64,000 bases of DNA, from positions 18,736,380 through 18,800,379 of the forward strand of contig NW_020312966.1 in NCBI RefSeq assembly GCF_003265705.1. Direction: 5' to 3'. Positions 37,131 to 49,645 of this stretch are shown here, piece after piece. Under the pieces are notes generated by a model. The model saw only the letters and a program-made list of their open reading frames with translations, searched no databases and was not told the DNA's origin. Each line of letters starts with the position of its first letter. The stretch's first letter is position 1. The position numbers were made by a program, and so were the translations under genes. The stretch comes from Callorhinus ursinus. Taxonomy: Eukaryota; Chordata; Mammalia; Carnivora; Otariidae.

Positions 37131-37330
37131 GGTGCCTGGGTAGCTCAGTTGGTGAGGCGTCTGCCTTCGGCTCAGGTCGTGATCTTGGGGTCCTGGGATT
37201 GAGCCCCATGTGGAGCTCCCTGCTCAGCGAGAAAGCCTGCTTCTCCCTCTCCCTCTGCCTCTCCCCCCTGCACATGGGCACTCTCTCTCTCTCTCTCTCT
37301 CTCAAAATAAATAGATAAAATCTTTTAAAA
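37131..37330 (+). mobile_element. Can-SINE
   Basis: GGTGCCTGGGTAGCTCAG head, CTTCTCCCTCTCCCTCTG, a (CT)n run and an A-rich tail. It is flanked by ATAGGATTGTGCAG (37117-37130) and ATAAGATTGTGTAG (37333-37346). Confidence 0.93.
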
Positions 37331-37346
37331 AGATAAGATTGTGTAG

Positions 37347-37403
37347 CCAAACTATGGAAAGAGCCAAGATGTCCATCAACAGATGAATGGATAAAGAAGA
37401 TGT

Positions 37404-37453
<50 letters not shown>

Positions 37454-38053
37454 GTGGAATATTATGTAGCCATCAAAAAAACTACATCTTGTCATTTGCC
37501 ACGACATGGATGGAACTAGAGGGTATTATGCTAAGCGAAATAAGTCAAAGAAAGAAAGACATGTATCATGATCTCACTGATATGAGGAATTCTTAATCTC
37601 AGGAAACAAACTGAGGGTTGCTGGAGTGGTGGGGGGTGGGAGGGATGGGGTGGCTGGGTGATGGACATCGGGGAGGGTATGTGCTATGGTGAGTGCTGTG
37701 AATTGTGCAAGACTGTTGAATCACAGATCTGTACCTCTGAAATAATACATTATATGTTAAAAAAAAAAAAAAGAAGAAGAAGTTAGCAGGAGGGGAAGAA
37801 TGAAGGGGGGGAAATCGGAGGGGGAGACGAACCATGAGAGACTATGGACTCTGAAAAACAAACTGAGGGTTCTAGAGGGGAGGGGGGTGGGGGGATGGGT
37901 TAGCCTGGTGATGGGTATTAAAGAGGGCACGTACTGAATGGAGCACTGGGTGTTATATGCAAACAATGAATCATGGAACACTACACCAAAAACTAATGAT
38001 GTAATGTATGGTGATTAACATAGCATAATAAAATAAAATTTTAAAAAAAGGTT
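37347..38053 (+). mobile_element. 5'-truncated L1, 0.7 kb
   Basis: The last part of ORF2 (GCCAAACTATGGAAAGAGCC, GATGAATGGATAAAGAAGAT, with codons for HDMDGTRGYYA-like text near 37500) is followed by the two-unit 3' UTR: unit 1 (about 37590-37758), an internal A tract (37759-37776), then unit 2 (37780-38020), and a tail with AATAAAATAAAATT. A (TA)n run (37408-37445) has expanded inside ORF2. GGTTTGTGCATG after the tail (38050-38061) echoes the target copies that flank the neighbouring Can-SINE. Confidence 0.93.
37408..37445. repeat. (TA)n microsatellite inside L1
   Basis: About 19 TA units at the place where the other L1 copies in this window have only TATATATA (3335-3350 and 43669-43678 on the other strand). 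Confidence 0.95.
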
Positions 38054-39339
38054 TGTGCATGATGTGTGTGTGTGCATATACAGATAAAAAAATATGTAAT
38101 TATAGTATAAAGTATGTAAGAGGGAGCTAGGGACTGTGGTAGTTTTTGTACTGTGTCCAGGTGCTTAAGGGCGACCCAACATGGCTCTCAGTTAAAGTGG
38201 GCCAGAGACGAAATTCACACAAGGTTGGGAAGCCGGAAGTGAAGTAGCGGCCATGCCATGTGAAGACCACTGTGGTTAGATGCCCTGAGAGAGGCAGACG
38301 AGCCAGAGGATCCTGCCTGGCTCTTCTCCCCCCCTGCTCTGTGTCCAGCCCTGTAGTTAAGGGTCCGCTCTGCTGACCTCAGCAGCCTCAGGCTGACCAA
38401 CAAGACTTGGGCTTCTCCACCAGCCCTTCTGAGCTGCTCTGCTCCCAGCTGGACGTGCTCTCTTGTGAGCTCCTACTTGTCCATCTGCAACCAGGCTTCA
38501 GAAGGGTTGGGTTAGGACTCTTGTCCGATCTCTCAGTTCGGTTTGCAGCACCTTACTTTCCACATTCTCCTACAGTCGTGTAAGGTCTTAGCATGTTCCA
38601 TACCACTCTTGGTGGTGCTGCTTCCCTTGCCAAACCCCGATGCCTAGAAGCACTACAGGGAAATGAAGCGCGAGGTAGGAGCAGAGGGAGGGCGGGCGAG
38701 ATAGGAACTGCAATTTCAAATAAGGCAATCCGAGAAGTTCTCACCAAGAAGGAGACATTGGAGCAGAGGCCTGAGGTGATCAAGAAAATCATTGTGAAAT
38801 CCTTTCTAAAGTGCATGAACTACTATTCAGAGGATAATCAGAATAATAAAAGATTTAGCCCTGAAACACGGAACACTCAATATCTTATAATACTGCATAA
38901 ATATAGTAATCGCAAAAAATACTCTATGATTTTCTTTAGAGCCTCCTTTTGAAGTTGTATTTTCTTAAACCTTACGGCATCTTGCTGGGGCAAAATCAAG
39001 GCCAGAAATGTTCTGTGAGCTTTTAGAAGGAAAAGACCTCTGTAGGTATGAAGCCATAAGAATAAAATACCCTTGTTAAGTCACATTGCTCCGCTGCCTG
39101 CTGGAGCTCAGCCATCTCTCTTTCCAAACACACTCCTCCGGCTTCGTCTTGTGTTTGCAAGGGCAACAATGGCAAACCAATAGGAGGAGTAGAAGGAAAT
39201 CAGGGGAGCCGGCCCCTGAGAAGGAGAAAGTGATAGAGTGAGGTTTCTCCACTGAGAATCTTGGAGATGAACTGCTTGGTTTCAGAGCATTAAAGAAGGA
39301 TCTAGACCCACCTGGTGTGTGTGAGAGAGAGATGAAACT

Positions 39340-39600
39340 GCCTACACAGACACTGTCCGGGAAGGCGACTCTCTGCTCCGGTGTTTTGGTGTTTTGCGGC
39401 GAGCAGCCCCGGGTGATTGGTTTCCTGGCAACCTGCCCCGGCGCCATCCCTCTGGAAGGTTCGTCCGCCCCTAGGGGGAGCCCATCGTCTATCAGCCTCC
39501 AAGGACCGCCCGTGTTGGAGCTCCCGCATCTTGGGATGGCAGGCGGGCTCTCTCTCGCAGAGCACAATTAGAGCATCTGCTAGGAAAAGATTGTTTTGAC
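39340..39600. promoter_or_regulatory. Small CpG-rich, promoter-like patch
   Basis: I count about 17 CpG in 260 bp, against a CpG-poor surrounding. GATTGG (inverted CCAAT) at 39415-39420 overlaps GTTTCCTGGCAAC (39420-39432), which fits the RFX X-box pattern. A second CCAAT (ACCAATAGG) lies near 39177. GACGCAG/GTATGC at about 39598-39610 looks like a splice donor on the plus strand. No gene or transcript can be tied to it from sequence alone; the ORFs here have no domains. Confidence 0.35.
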
Positions 39601-39609
39601 GCAGGTATG

Positions 39610-42600
39610 CATTTAATAAATTGGTGGTGCAGGCCTCCTGTGCCATGGCATAGCTGACTGCTCACGGGTGACTGGGGACTTTGTTTAGGCTCTGAAGTCG
39701 GAAGCTAATAGAAGGTCTGTGTCTGTAAACAGTTCTCTTCGAATCAAGGCAAACGGAACTCTTACCTATCTGATAATCATAATCCGTCTGCAAACCTTCG
39801 ATTTTGCAATGAAAAATGCTTGTTCATTTTTCCGTGAATTTTGTAAACACTAGTTAGTCGTTTGTTGAAACGGATGTGTCCTCATTTGATACAACGGAAC
39901 ACCGTAAGACATAGGACATTTTGCAGACGTATGTCCCTGCAATGTGCACAGGGTAGAGAGGAGGCAGACGAGAACCAAGAGTTTCGACTTTGAGGAGTAA
40001 AAGCTGAATGTGACCTTCCGTGTATGTGGAAGGCAACATAGTAAAGGAAAATGTGTCTCCTTCCCAATGGCCCAGCATTTCCCTGGCTCTGCTAATACAC
40101 TTTTTGATCCATGAACCTCAGCTCAGGAGCAGGCTCTCCCCACACCTGTGTGGATGCAACTTAAATTAAGTCAGAAGGGAAGGCCTGAGGGTTGGAATAG
40201 GAAAGTACCTACCCTTCCTACACGTGACCTCCTCCAGTGACTTGCCAGCTATGGACAATGGACCCCATTGACTAAAAAGTTTGGAAAGGAAGAAACCAAG
40301 AAATGTTCCTGGTACCAAGCCAAGTTTATGGCAAAGTTTAGTGATGGGAAGAATCTTATGATGTTGGTCTCCTCCTATCTTTCTGGTTTTATTTTTCAGA
40401 CATTAATTTATTCTTCTTAAGTACCAGAGAAGTTTCCGGCCTAGGCCAGGACAATAGTCAATAGTTCCAGAGATATCATCCATTGAATTGAATGAAGGCA
40501 AACAAACTTGAAAACACAAGCCAAGAGTCTAGTGTTTGTCTCTGTAAACATTCAGTTTCACAAAAGCCAGGAGAAAGGACCAGGTGTAGTGTGAACATCA
40601 CATCAATGTTTATTTGATCTGACAACACTGCTCAGATATAATTTTTTCCCAATATCTAGTGCCAGTTTGTTCTAGGAAAATATCGAATATCATCCTTTGG
40701 TTTCAGAAGTCTCACTGTGCATGGCAATGTCCTAGTCTGCATCTTAACAGAGTGAAAATCCAACCTTCGAACCTAAGATAAGTACGCATAACCTGATTTT
40801 GTAATTAGATACATTTCAAATAGCAGTGAGCGGCATTATTAGCTCTTTTAAAAAAATAACTCTCTTAAGCCCTAGCTTCTTCCTTTCCTTCAGTAATTGC
40901 TTGCGTCGAGGAAATGAAACAGTCCATTTGCCTCCATGTCCTTGCTGTCCGGATCCCATCGGACTCCCTCTTTGCCAAATTACCAAGGACTATGTCAGTA
41001 AAGTGAGGGCGAATTTTGTAGACAGCGGGAGAGAAGGACATAAAGATGATGTTTGCCTATCCTTTATTTAAAAAAAATAATAAAGATCTTATCGGAAGTG
41101 CAAAGCTGACTTGAATTTGGAGTTTGCAAGCCTTGCCTTGTAACTGAATAGCTTGAACTTCACTTGACATATTAGGAAATCATCCCTCTTTCCCATCTCA
41201 TCGAGAATTCACTTTAAGGAAGGAAAGAAAAAAATCACATCTTCCTGATATTTAATTAGTGAAGGACCGCGCTCACTAGTCCTTTCATTTTTGAGTTACT
41301 TTGTGTCAAAAGTATACGGAGAGTAAAAATGCCTTACCGGCATTTACTTTAAATACAGTCATTTCTTATCATGTGGAAATGTGGCAGCATGAGAATATGC
41401 ATTTGGGAGGGAACGCAAATTAGCTTTATGGTTTTTTTCCTACCTTTCCCTCACTCTTATTTTAATGCCTGCAATGTTTACAAGGCTTGAAAACTAGAAG
41501 CTTTTTTTTTCTTTCTCATAATTATTCATGAAATTCAATTAACCTGTCATCAGATGAACAATTATGTTACCCTGGTCTTTTTGCCCCCAACAGCTAGACT
41601 TCCTATGAGTTATCTGAATCGAAGTTTCACCTGATTTTCTTCTAAATGATGTGTTTTTTTATGGAAAAAAAATTATGAAGCTATCCAAGCATCATTTTAG
41701 ACTCCTTATAAAATCAAAACGATCTATATCAATACTTAAAAAATATAACCAGATATACTTAGCTCCTCAAACCAACCCTTACTTTCCACAGAGATTTTGC
41801 AGAAATCATCCTTGATCTTTACATCTCTGATGAAGATTTCCTGGGCCGGTGTGTGGCTCCAGTAACATTTTCAGGCACTTTTAAGCTAATGTCAAAAACC
41901 CTTACACACTGTGTCTCTTCAGTAGCAGGAAGACATGCCTATCTTCTGCTCACCTCTCAAAAGATGAAAAGACCGGCTCCCCCTTCTGTCTTACCCAGAT
42001 ATTCCCTCTGCTCTCCTATGCAAAAAAGAAAAAGAAAAAGAAAAAAATCTCAGAAGGAATAATAAAACTATGGGAAACAATAAAGGATGAGGGGAGGAGA
42101 AAACCTCCAGACAAAAAGAAGGAGAAGAAATTTATGCAGGATAAGGGTACTGGTGTGCATGGAAAAACCCTAGGATGGCCTTTTTCCAGTCACCGGGGAG
42201 TAATTTTCCCTTCTCCGGTGAGAGACCTTCCTCGCCCTTTGAAACCAGAGTTGATGTTTACTAATTAATTTATATAGAATGGTCCCTTAGCAACCATTTC
42301 AAACGGGATCTGTTACCTCTGCTCCCTGGGTTTAAAGCTACATACCCGTCCCTAAGACACGGTGTTTGTAGAGACCAGTAGAATGCAGCAGGTTTCTGAA
42401 GGCAGGTGTCAGGTGAGACTTGCACCACCCCCGGCGATTGGGAGGATGTCTTGGAAGTTCTGACGTTGTGATATGATGCTGAAATATGCTTTTTCCTACC
42501 ATTTAATGTGTAGCTATCGTTATGCCCGATGCAAAGACCTTTAAATCACCAAAGAATTATCATCTGCCACGCTATTGTTACATAGGAGCCCATTGTCATT

Positions 42601-42645
42601 CCTCACTCCTGAATTGTGGCATATGCAAAGTGCTGTGAGGAAATC
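39610..42645. other. No gene recognised
   Basis: Mostly AT-rich unique-looking sequence with A/T homopolymers. Short ORFs only. Confidence 0.5.
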
Positions 42646-42661
42646 AAATTCTGTCTGCTCT

Positions 42662-42871
42662 TGGGGCGCCTGGGTGGCTCAGATGGTTAGGCATCTGCCT
42701 TCGGCTCAGGTCATGATCCCAGGGTCCTGGGATCGAGCCCTGAATCGGGCTCCCTGCTCAGTAGGAGCCTGCTTCTCCCTCTCCCTCTGCCTGCAGCTCC
42801 CCCTGCTTGTGCTCTCTCTCTCTCTGTATCAAATAAATAAATAAAAATCTTAAAACCCAACCAAACAAAAC
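42662..42871 (+). mobile_element. Can-SINE with a perfect target duplication
   Basis: GGGGCGCCTGGGTGGCTCAG head, GGGATCGAGCCC B box, CTTCTCCCTCTCCCTCTG, a (CT)n run and an A-rich tail with C interruptions. AAATTCTGTCTGCTCT is identical on both sides (42646-42661 and 42872-42887). Confidence 0.96.
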
Positions 42872-42884
42872 AAATTCTGTCTGC

Positions 42885-42960
42885 TCTGTCGATGGCATCC
42901 CCAGCATCTGGGCCTTGGCATAGAGTGCACCCTCCTGAAACATTTGTGGACTGAAGAATC
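42885..42960 (+). mobile_element. L2 3'-end relic
   Basis: GCATCCCCAGCATCTGGGCC followed by TGGCATAGAGTGCACCCTCC and AAACATTTGTGGACTGAAG is L2 3' end text. The Can-SINE target lies at its left edge. Confidence 0.6.
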
Positions 42961-43218
42961 CATGAATAAAGATTTCTTGCAAAGTTTGACAAGGAGACAA
43001 AAAACAAAGAGGAATAATATTTACCAATTTCTTGGGTTCCCATTTGAGGGGACTCTGAAGGAAGGAGTACAAGTGCGTCCTCGGGCTTTGTCAGCTATAA
43101 TGGAAATTTGGATCTTATGTTCACTACAGTATGTTCCCGTGGGCTTCTCTTGTAGTGGTCTTGTTTTCGTCCGACCCATACCTCCTAGCCCTTACCTGGA
43201 ATCTTGGTTTCTTTTATT

Positions 43219-44111
43219 TATTTTTTAAATTTATTTTTTAAATTTAATTTTATTATGTTAGGTTAGTCACCATACAGTACATCATTAGTTTTTGGTGTAG
43301 CGATCCACGATTCATTGTTTTTGTATAAAGCCCAGCCCAGGGCTCCATGCAGTACGTGCCCTCCTTAATACCCATCACCAGGCTAACCCATCCCCCCACC
43401 CCCCTCCCCTCTAGAACCCTCAGTTGGTTTCTCAGAGTCCAGAGTCTCTCATGGTTCGTCTCCCCCTCCGATTTCCCCCCTTCATTTTTCCCTTCCTTCT
43501 CCTAATGTCCTCCATGCTGTCCCTTATGTTCCACAAATAAGTGAAACCATATGATAATGGACTTTCTCTGCTTGACTTACTTCACTTAGCATCATCCTCC
43601 TCCAGTCCCATCCATGTGGATGTAAAAGTTGGGTATTCATCCTTTCTGATGGTTGAGTGATATTCCATTGTATATATGGACCACATCTTCTTTATCCCTT
43701 CGTCTGTTGAAGGGCATCTCGGCTCTTTCCACAGTTTGGCTATTGCGGACATTGCTGCTATGAACACTGGGGTGCATATGGCCCTTCTTTTCACTACATC
43801 TGTGTCTTTGGGGTAAATACCCGGTAGTGCAATTGCTGGGTCAAAGGGTAGCTCTATTTTTAACTTTTTGAGGCACCTCCACACTGTTTTCCAAAGTGGC
43901 TGTACCAACTTGCGTTCCCACCAACAGTGTAAGAGGGTTCCCCTTTCTCCACAACCTCTCCAACATTTGTTGTTTCTTGCCTTGTCCATTTTTGCCATTC
44001 TAACTGGTGTAAGGTGGTAGCTCAATGTGGTTTTGATTTGAATTTCCCTGATGGCTAATGATGATGAACACTTTTTCATGTGTCTGTTAGCCTTTTGTAT
44101 GTCTTCTTTGG
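43219..44111 (-). mobile_element. 5'-truncated L1, 0.9 kb
   Basis: Minus strand. It contains the C-terminal part of ORF2 (44079-43582, ending LEEDDAK) and a one-unit 3' UTR of the distal type, with a G-rich block (about 43386-43412) and a tail at 43219-43245. The target duplication ATCTTGGT.TCTTTTA lies at 43201-43217 and 44112-44128, with one mismatch. The ORF2 part keeps the [16 protein letters not shown]ys-His segment. It is a typical incomplete reverse-transcription product. Confidence 0.95.
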
Positions 44112-44769
44112 ATCTTGGTATCTTTTAAATGTTATTTTCACCCAGTGTTGAGGTCCTGGTTGGAAGCCGTTTGGTTCCCTTTCTGGACTAGCCGATTAAG
44201 GCCATGCTCCCAACCACCTCCCTGACTGGGCTCTCACGCTCGGGGCTGCTCTCCACCTGCTATCACCTCAGGGCCAGGGAGCAGACAGCTAGAGACAGCC
44301 AACCTGAAACCCCTTACCCTGCCTCACCCATTCCCCCCCTTGGAAACCACAGTGAAGGCCGTTGTCCACTTACTCCCTCTGCCTCGCGAGTGGCCCAGGC
44401 ACTTCCCCTGAGTGGCCCCGAATGCCTCACTGTGCTCTCTCCAGGGAGGTGTAAGCATAATACAAATGAAGACTCTGGTTTTCCTTTCTTGGTCTGTGCC
44501 TGGCCTAACCACACGTCACCCAAGTTAGGATAGGAATGTAGCAGCCAGACCCCCAACCACCTTCTCTTTGCCCTTCTCCTCATGGGGTTCTTCTCCTACA
44601 GCTGGAGCTGAGCTTGCCATTCGGATTGGAGCTAGGAGTGCTGGGGAAACTAACAGTCCCTGTGAGGAGCCCTCAATCAATGGTCAGCTGGAGTAGATGC
44701 ACCAGGACCCTGCTCCCTTCCCCCAGATCCGTGGACTCTGAGCCCTACGTTTTATGTGGGCTCTCAGGC

Positions 44770-45195
44770 TTTCCCGGCAATATTAAGCTCTACCACCAAC
44801 TATTCTCGCATAGTTCTAGAGGCCGGAAATCTGAAATGGAGGCGTTGATAGGGCCACACTGCTTCGGATGTCTTTAGGGGAGACTTCAGTTTGGGGTAGC
44901 CTTGTTTACCACTTCGGTTTCTGGGGCCTGCAGGTATTATGGGGCTTGTGGTAGGATAATTCTGATTTCTGCCTCTGTCATCACGTTACCTTCCCCCCTT
45001 CTGGAGAAAACATTCTGTCTCCCCCTTTTATGGACATGAGCCATTGGATTTGGGGCCCACCCTCATCCAGGATGATCTTGTTTCAAGAGCCTTGACTGAC
45101 ATTGGTAAAGGTCCTTTCTCTGAATAAGGTCCTATTCAAAGGTTCCGGGTGGACCTGTCTTTTGAGGGGATACCATTCAACCCACCAGAGCCCTG
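44770..45195 (-). mobile_element. LTR relic, MaLR-like, reverse
   Basis: Reverse order of old LTR text: TCTAGAGGCCGGAAATCTGA, ATGAGCCATTGGATTTGGGG, CCCACCCTCATCCAGGATGA, GAATAAGGTCCTATTCAAAG and GGGGATACCATTCAACCCAC. Ends are imprecise and no target copy was found. Confidence 0.55.
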
Positions 45196-45199
45196 AATC

Positions 45200-47480
45200 A
45201 TTGTCTCAGGGCCTCCCTTTGAGGAAACCTGAATGAAAACTTCTCTGTATGCAAAATAAATTGAGATTGTTTCAGAGTAGCTAGGAGTCCAACATCGAGA
45301 TGCCGGGCAGGGTCCAAACCCGTCCTGCTCTCTGTATATGGAAATATTTTTTATTCCTCAGTCCAAACTTGGCTTCTATCCAATTGAAATGAGCAATAAA
45401 ACAAGACTTCATTCTTATCTGTGGATTTTTACAGCCCTTGGAACATTTCTACAGTGATGGGAGAAGCGAAGCTCATAATTCTTCAGAGAACTTCTTCATT
45501 CCTTGTTTCTCTTTTTCCTCCTCTTCTCCCATATGATGCCCATTTCTTCTGCCTGGGTGATGCCATTACCTTTCTCATAACAGTCCATACCTCCATACTG
45601 AGCTCACTGAGCCAATTTTCACAAAAAATGTGTATTAAAGCTCACTTATATTTTTAGGGTTCTTTTGCAAGGAGGGGGATAGTCCAGAGATTTCTAGGGT
45701 TCTGAGTTACTGATACCCTTGAATATCATCTCTGTCAATTCCCTCATTTCTTAGATTAATAATAATAATAATAAGCCTTATAGCACAAAACCAGGACCTC
45801 ACAATTGACAATTCTGGATAGTGCTATGGATGACTAGGCAATTTCAAGCTTTGTTTTGCTACATTCATTTAAATGAATATAAATTTAGAAAATACATGTG
45901 ATTTCCCCCATGAAGACTAAGTTTGATACCGAAAATAAGCCCCTTTCGTCACCAAAAACTGAAATCTTTGATCTCAAGGAGTGACTTTTCCTAACCCGAA
46001 TGGTAGAATTTAGTAGTTCAGTCTCACTATTGTTTATGCGTGGGGTCTTCTGCATTGCTTCCTGGATAGTGGGGACTTTTCTCTCTACCAATAACCCAAA
46101 GTGGTCCTACATAATAATCTACCCAAAGCAGACAATGCCTTTCAGTCCACTTCTCTCCAGAGGCTCTGAAGATGGAAGGTCTGGCTGACTAGACATTCCC
46201 TGGACCTGAGAGAGAAAAGCTCTTACCAATTAAATCCTTTATAGACAGGATTTTCTTCACAGATGCTTTGTTCACTGATATGTTTTCTCTCTTTCTTCTG
46301 ATATTCCACTATCTGCAGGCAGTTCTCTGTCAAATCTCCCTGTCTGATAACCTTAGTACTCTCTCTGAGAACCCCTGTATCCCTTGTTCTAGAAGAGGTC
46401 TAGCCCTTGGGGCTTTCCTGTGGCTCTTGAAGAGTCTGGCAACCCTCAGGCCCAGGCTGACTGTATATCAATATTTCCTTCTATCTGTCATCTCAGACCC
46501 CCGAAAGCCCAATGTGTGCAGATCAGGTGGGCCCATAAATTTCAGTCCACTATTTAGTTTCTCCAAGTGGGAGACTCTGCTTTTATAATATGGTCACTTA
46601 TAAAATAAAAACAGCTCACAAAGATAAACAATTTTTTTCTCAGGGACAGAACAATCTAATCGCATATTGATGAATGATATTTCTACGATTGGTAACCTCC
46701 CTTTTCCCCTCCCTCGAATTTTGGAGTTGAAAATCATTTACCTTTTTCTTGTCCCTCTTGAGCTATGGCTGCCATCTCTGATGTACCAGTTTTGATTAAA
46801 TTGTTTGGATTTGAGGTTTCACATTAATAATTTAGTTTAGATCCTTGTACAAGGAAGGCAGCATCTAGCCTTACAGATACACCGGGGTCAACATATGCAA
46901 ACAATGTTATGGGGTGAATTTCATGTTTTTACGATGAAAGATCATGGCATCTCCCACCAAAGAAGCACACACACACCTTCTACCCCAAACTATCCCTCCT
47001 GATCTGAGACTTCTCAGCGGTGTTCCGTAGGCTTGAACAACGTTGTCTTAGAATCAGAGATAAGGGAAGATACAGGCTAACTCACGTGCTAGGTCCCCAG
47101 ACTAATCAAATGCCTACTTCATGCCAGCTCCCTTCTCCCAAAGGTTTCAGTAGGGTCTCCTGGATTCTGTTTGCACTACTGTTCTCTGCCTTCCTCTGGC
47201 TTCTCCCGGCTGGGCTCAGATACGGGCTGGAGACTCCCTCACAGGCTCCATTGTGGATAGTAACTATTTCTACCCATCACCTTGGGGCCTGGGGCTGATC
47301 TCGTGCGCACGTTATATACAATTCAACACTGTCCTGTGGCATCTTTCCACCTACTTGCTATTTTGGGCTTCCCAGGAACCTCCTAAGTTCCTCCACCAAG
47401 CGGGAATACCGGCAGCGAGAAGCCAGTGAAAGCCTCTTATATAACTCGTGGGGTGTTTCTGCTACAGCTGGAGCTATATA
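45200..47480. other. No gene recognised
   Basis: Contains an (AAT)n run at 45754-45775. Otherwise only short ORFs without domains. Confidence 0.5.
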
Positions 47481-47499
47481 TATAGATAACTGAGAAGTT

Positions 47500-47700
47500 T
47501 CAGGTCAGCTGTGGTGCAGCACGCCATGGAGGAGGGATGTGGAGACAGGTGACGGGTGGGGCTGTGGAAGTGGCCGCTGCCAGACCAGGTGCTTAGCATA
47601 CGGAGAAGGGAATCTGGACTTCATTCTCAGGGCATCGTGGGGCCAATAAAATGCTTTAAGTAGGATGCAACATGACACTCTTGCACGATATACCAAAACA
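47500..47700 (+). repeat. Ancient repeat fragment, same type as 11.5 kb
   Basis: AATCTGGACTTCATTCTCAG, GCATCGTGGGGCCAATAAAA and AGTAGGATGCAACATGACAC follow the same old-repeat phrase order. Confidence 0.45.
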
Positions 47701-48289
47701 TGTCTGAATCTGGAACTTCCGACCCGCTCCTTGAGGCAGGTCACTTCTCCTTAGAAACAATGTCAATGAAGGTCTTGCACAAATCTCTCTAATCAGGATC
47801 AGACAAATACCAATCAGGTTCTTTGTGCTCTGGCTCTATAGGGTGCTATTAAGATGATTGAAAACCAGGCCTGAGCCTCGTGCCAACATTAGTCTTAACC
47901 TGGCCAATCACGTCACTGTGATCTTCTCTGCTTCTGTCAGCTCTCAGCTCAGCAGCGCCGATCATCTGAAGGAAAAGGAGTATTTGCAACTCAAACTGTG
48001 CCGTGGCACAGATTTATTTGTGAAACCTCAGATTGGAACTACACTGTGTTGTATCGACATCAAAAGCTGCTGATAGTAATTAATATCCTTTCAATTTTAG
48101 TTGCGCTTGAAGAAAAGACATGGCCAGAAATTTTACCTGTAATGTATGTGAAAACATATCTTGTAATTTAAAAGCTATTTTGGCACGCTGCACTAGACAG
48201 AGTGGGATGACACATGTGAGAGACTACATAATAACATTTCTATTCTAAGACACAGAAGGAGGGTAAATAATTTTTTAAATGCCCTTAAA

Positions 48290-48492
48290 TATACATACAC
48301 ACACACACATATATAAAGATACATATTGTATCACAATAAGTATGCATATGTGCATACAATTTGTATAATAATATACACATATAATATATGTATTATATAC
48401 ATTATGAATATACATATATAATGCATATGTACCTATTATACACAGGTGTTACATATATATTATACAAATGTATATGCATATATACATATATA
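48290..48492. repeat. AT-rich (TATACA)-type low-complexity tract
   Basis: About 200 bases of TA, CA and ATATAC mixtures. Confidence 0.85.
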
Positions 48493-48509
48493 CCTTTTCT
48501 GAATCTCAA

Positions 48510-48615
48510 TCTCATCTATAAAATGAGGATTGTGATGCTCAAATCAAAGATTGGTTCTGAAGATTAAATTAGTTTTATGAGTAGGGTGCTTACCGCGAGA
48601 CCAAGCATATAGGAG
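48510..48615 (+). mobile_element. MIR relic
   Basis: AATCTCATCTATAAAATGAG followed by GAAGATTAAATTAGTTTTAT is MIR core and 3' text. Confidence 0.65.
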
Positions 48616-49059
48616 AAATGCAGTTGCAGTGAGTTTCCTTTCCAGAACACTTAAGCATCAAAGCCAAATAAATGCACAGATTTATACATGTAAAAAAATT
48701 GTGAATACATGTTTTTCAATGATTAATAGAGAAAAACCAAGAATCATTTTTGTTTTTCTATGTGGAAGAGTCCAAATTTGTTATCAGCACATCAAGTCAT
48801 CAAAAATAATTGAGTTAATTTCTAATCTTTCTCTACTCTTACCATAAACTTATTTTATACCATCTACAAGTATCTAGAAATGTCTATTTCATTTTTATTC
48901 TCAAATTTTAATTCCAGGTATGACTTGGTCCACATCTAGATACAATCATCTATCATTTTGAAAAAAAATGAATACACTTCATGAAATTTAATTATTTTCA
49001 GATTTGCTTTTATTTTATTTTTGGAACCTAAGTTGGTATACACTGAATATCCAGCATCA

Positions 49060-49105
49060 TAAATGATTTATTATTATTATTATTATTACATGGATTATTA
49101 TTACC
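49060..49105. repeat. (TTA)n simple repeat
   Basis: Eight or more TTA units with one interruption. Confidence 0.9.
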
Positions 49106-49139
49106 AAGATTAAAGAAAACCTCAGATTGTTTGACCCTT

Positions 49140-49645
49140 CTCCTCTCAAGAGTTAGAGGTCTATGTTCCCTCTCCTTGAACCTCAGTAGCTTGACAAAGG
49201 GATGACAGCAGGAGTCATGTCATGCCCTTATTCACGCTGAGGGTTTAAGAAACTAGCCATGTCCACTTCCTCCGTCTTAGCACACTGTCTCCAGGGACCC
49301 GGAACCACCACGCTGGTCTATCATGGACCACCACGTTAGAGAGGTCACTTGCAGGTGCTCCAAGTGCAGTGACGATTGAGCCCAGCCTTCCAACCATCCC
49401 TACCAAGACACCAAAGCTGTGAGAGAAGTCTCTTTCCAATCCTCCAGCCAGTCCATCCACCAGCTGAATACCATCAGAGACTTCCATCAACTCCTCTTGG
49501 AGAAGAAGATTTGCCAGCCCAGCCCTGTCAGCATTCCTGACGCCCCAAACTGTGGTGAGATCTAATAAAATGGGGATTGTTTTAAGCCACTAAATTTTGT
49601 GGGTAATCTCTTACATAACAATAGATTGCTGGAACAATGGATTTA
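49140..49645 (+). repeat. Old LTR-like repeat
   Basis: Ends with TTTTAAGCCACTAAATTTTG and TTACATAACAATAGATTGCT, the closing phrase of common old mammalian LTR-type repeats. The 5' part (about 49140-49480) is too diverged to place. Confidence 0.4.

Noticed and set aside
38593..38952. 119-codon plus-strand ORF
   Set aside because: No recognised motif, composition changes abruptly along it, and part resembles old repeat text. Probably chance.
39302..39646. 114-codon minus-strand ORF in the CpG patch
   Set aside because: The CpG-rich composition favours open frames. Overlapping frames exist on both strands and no domain is visible.
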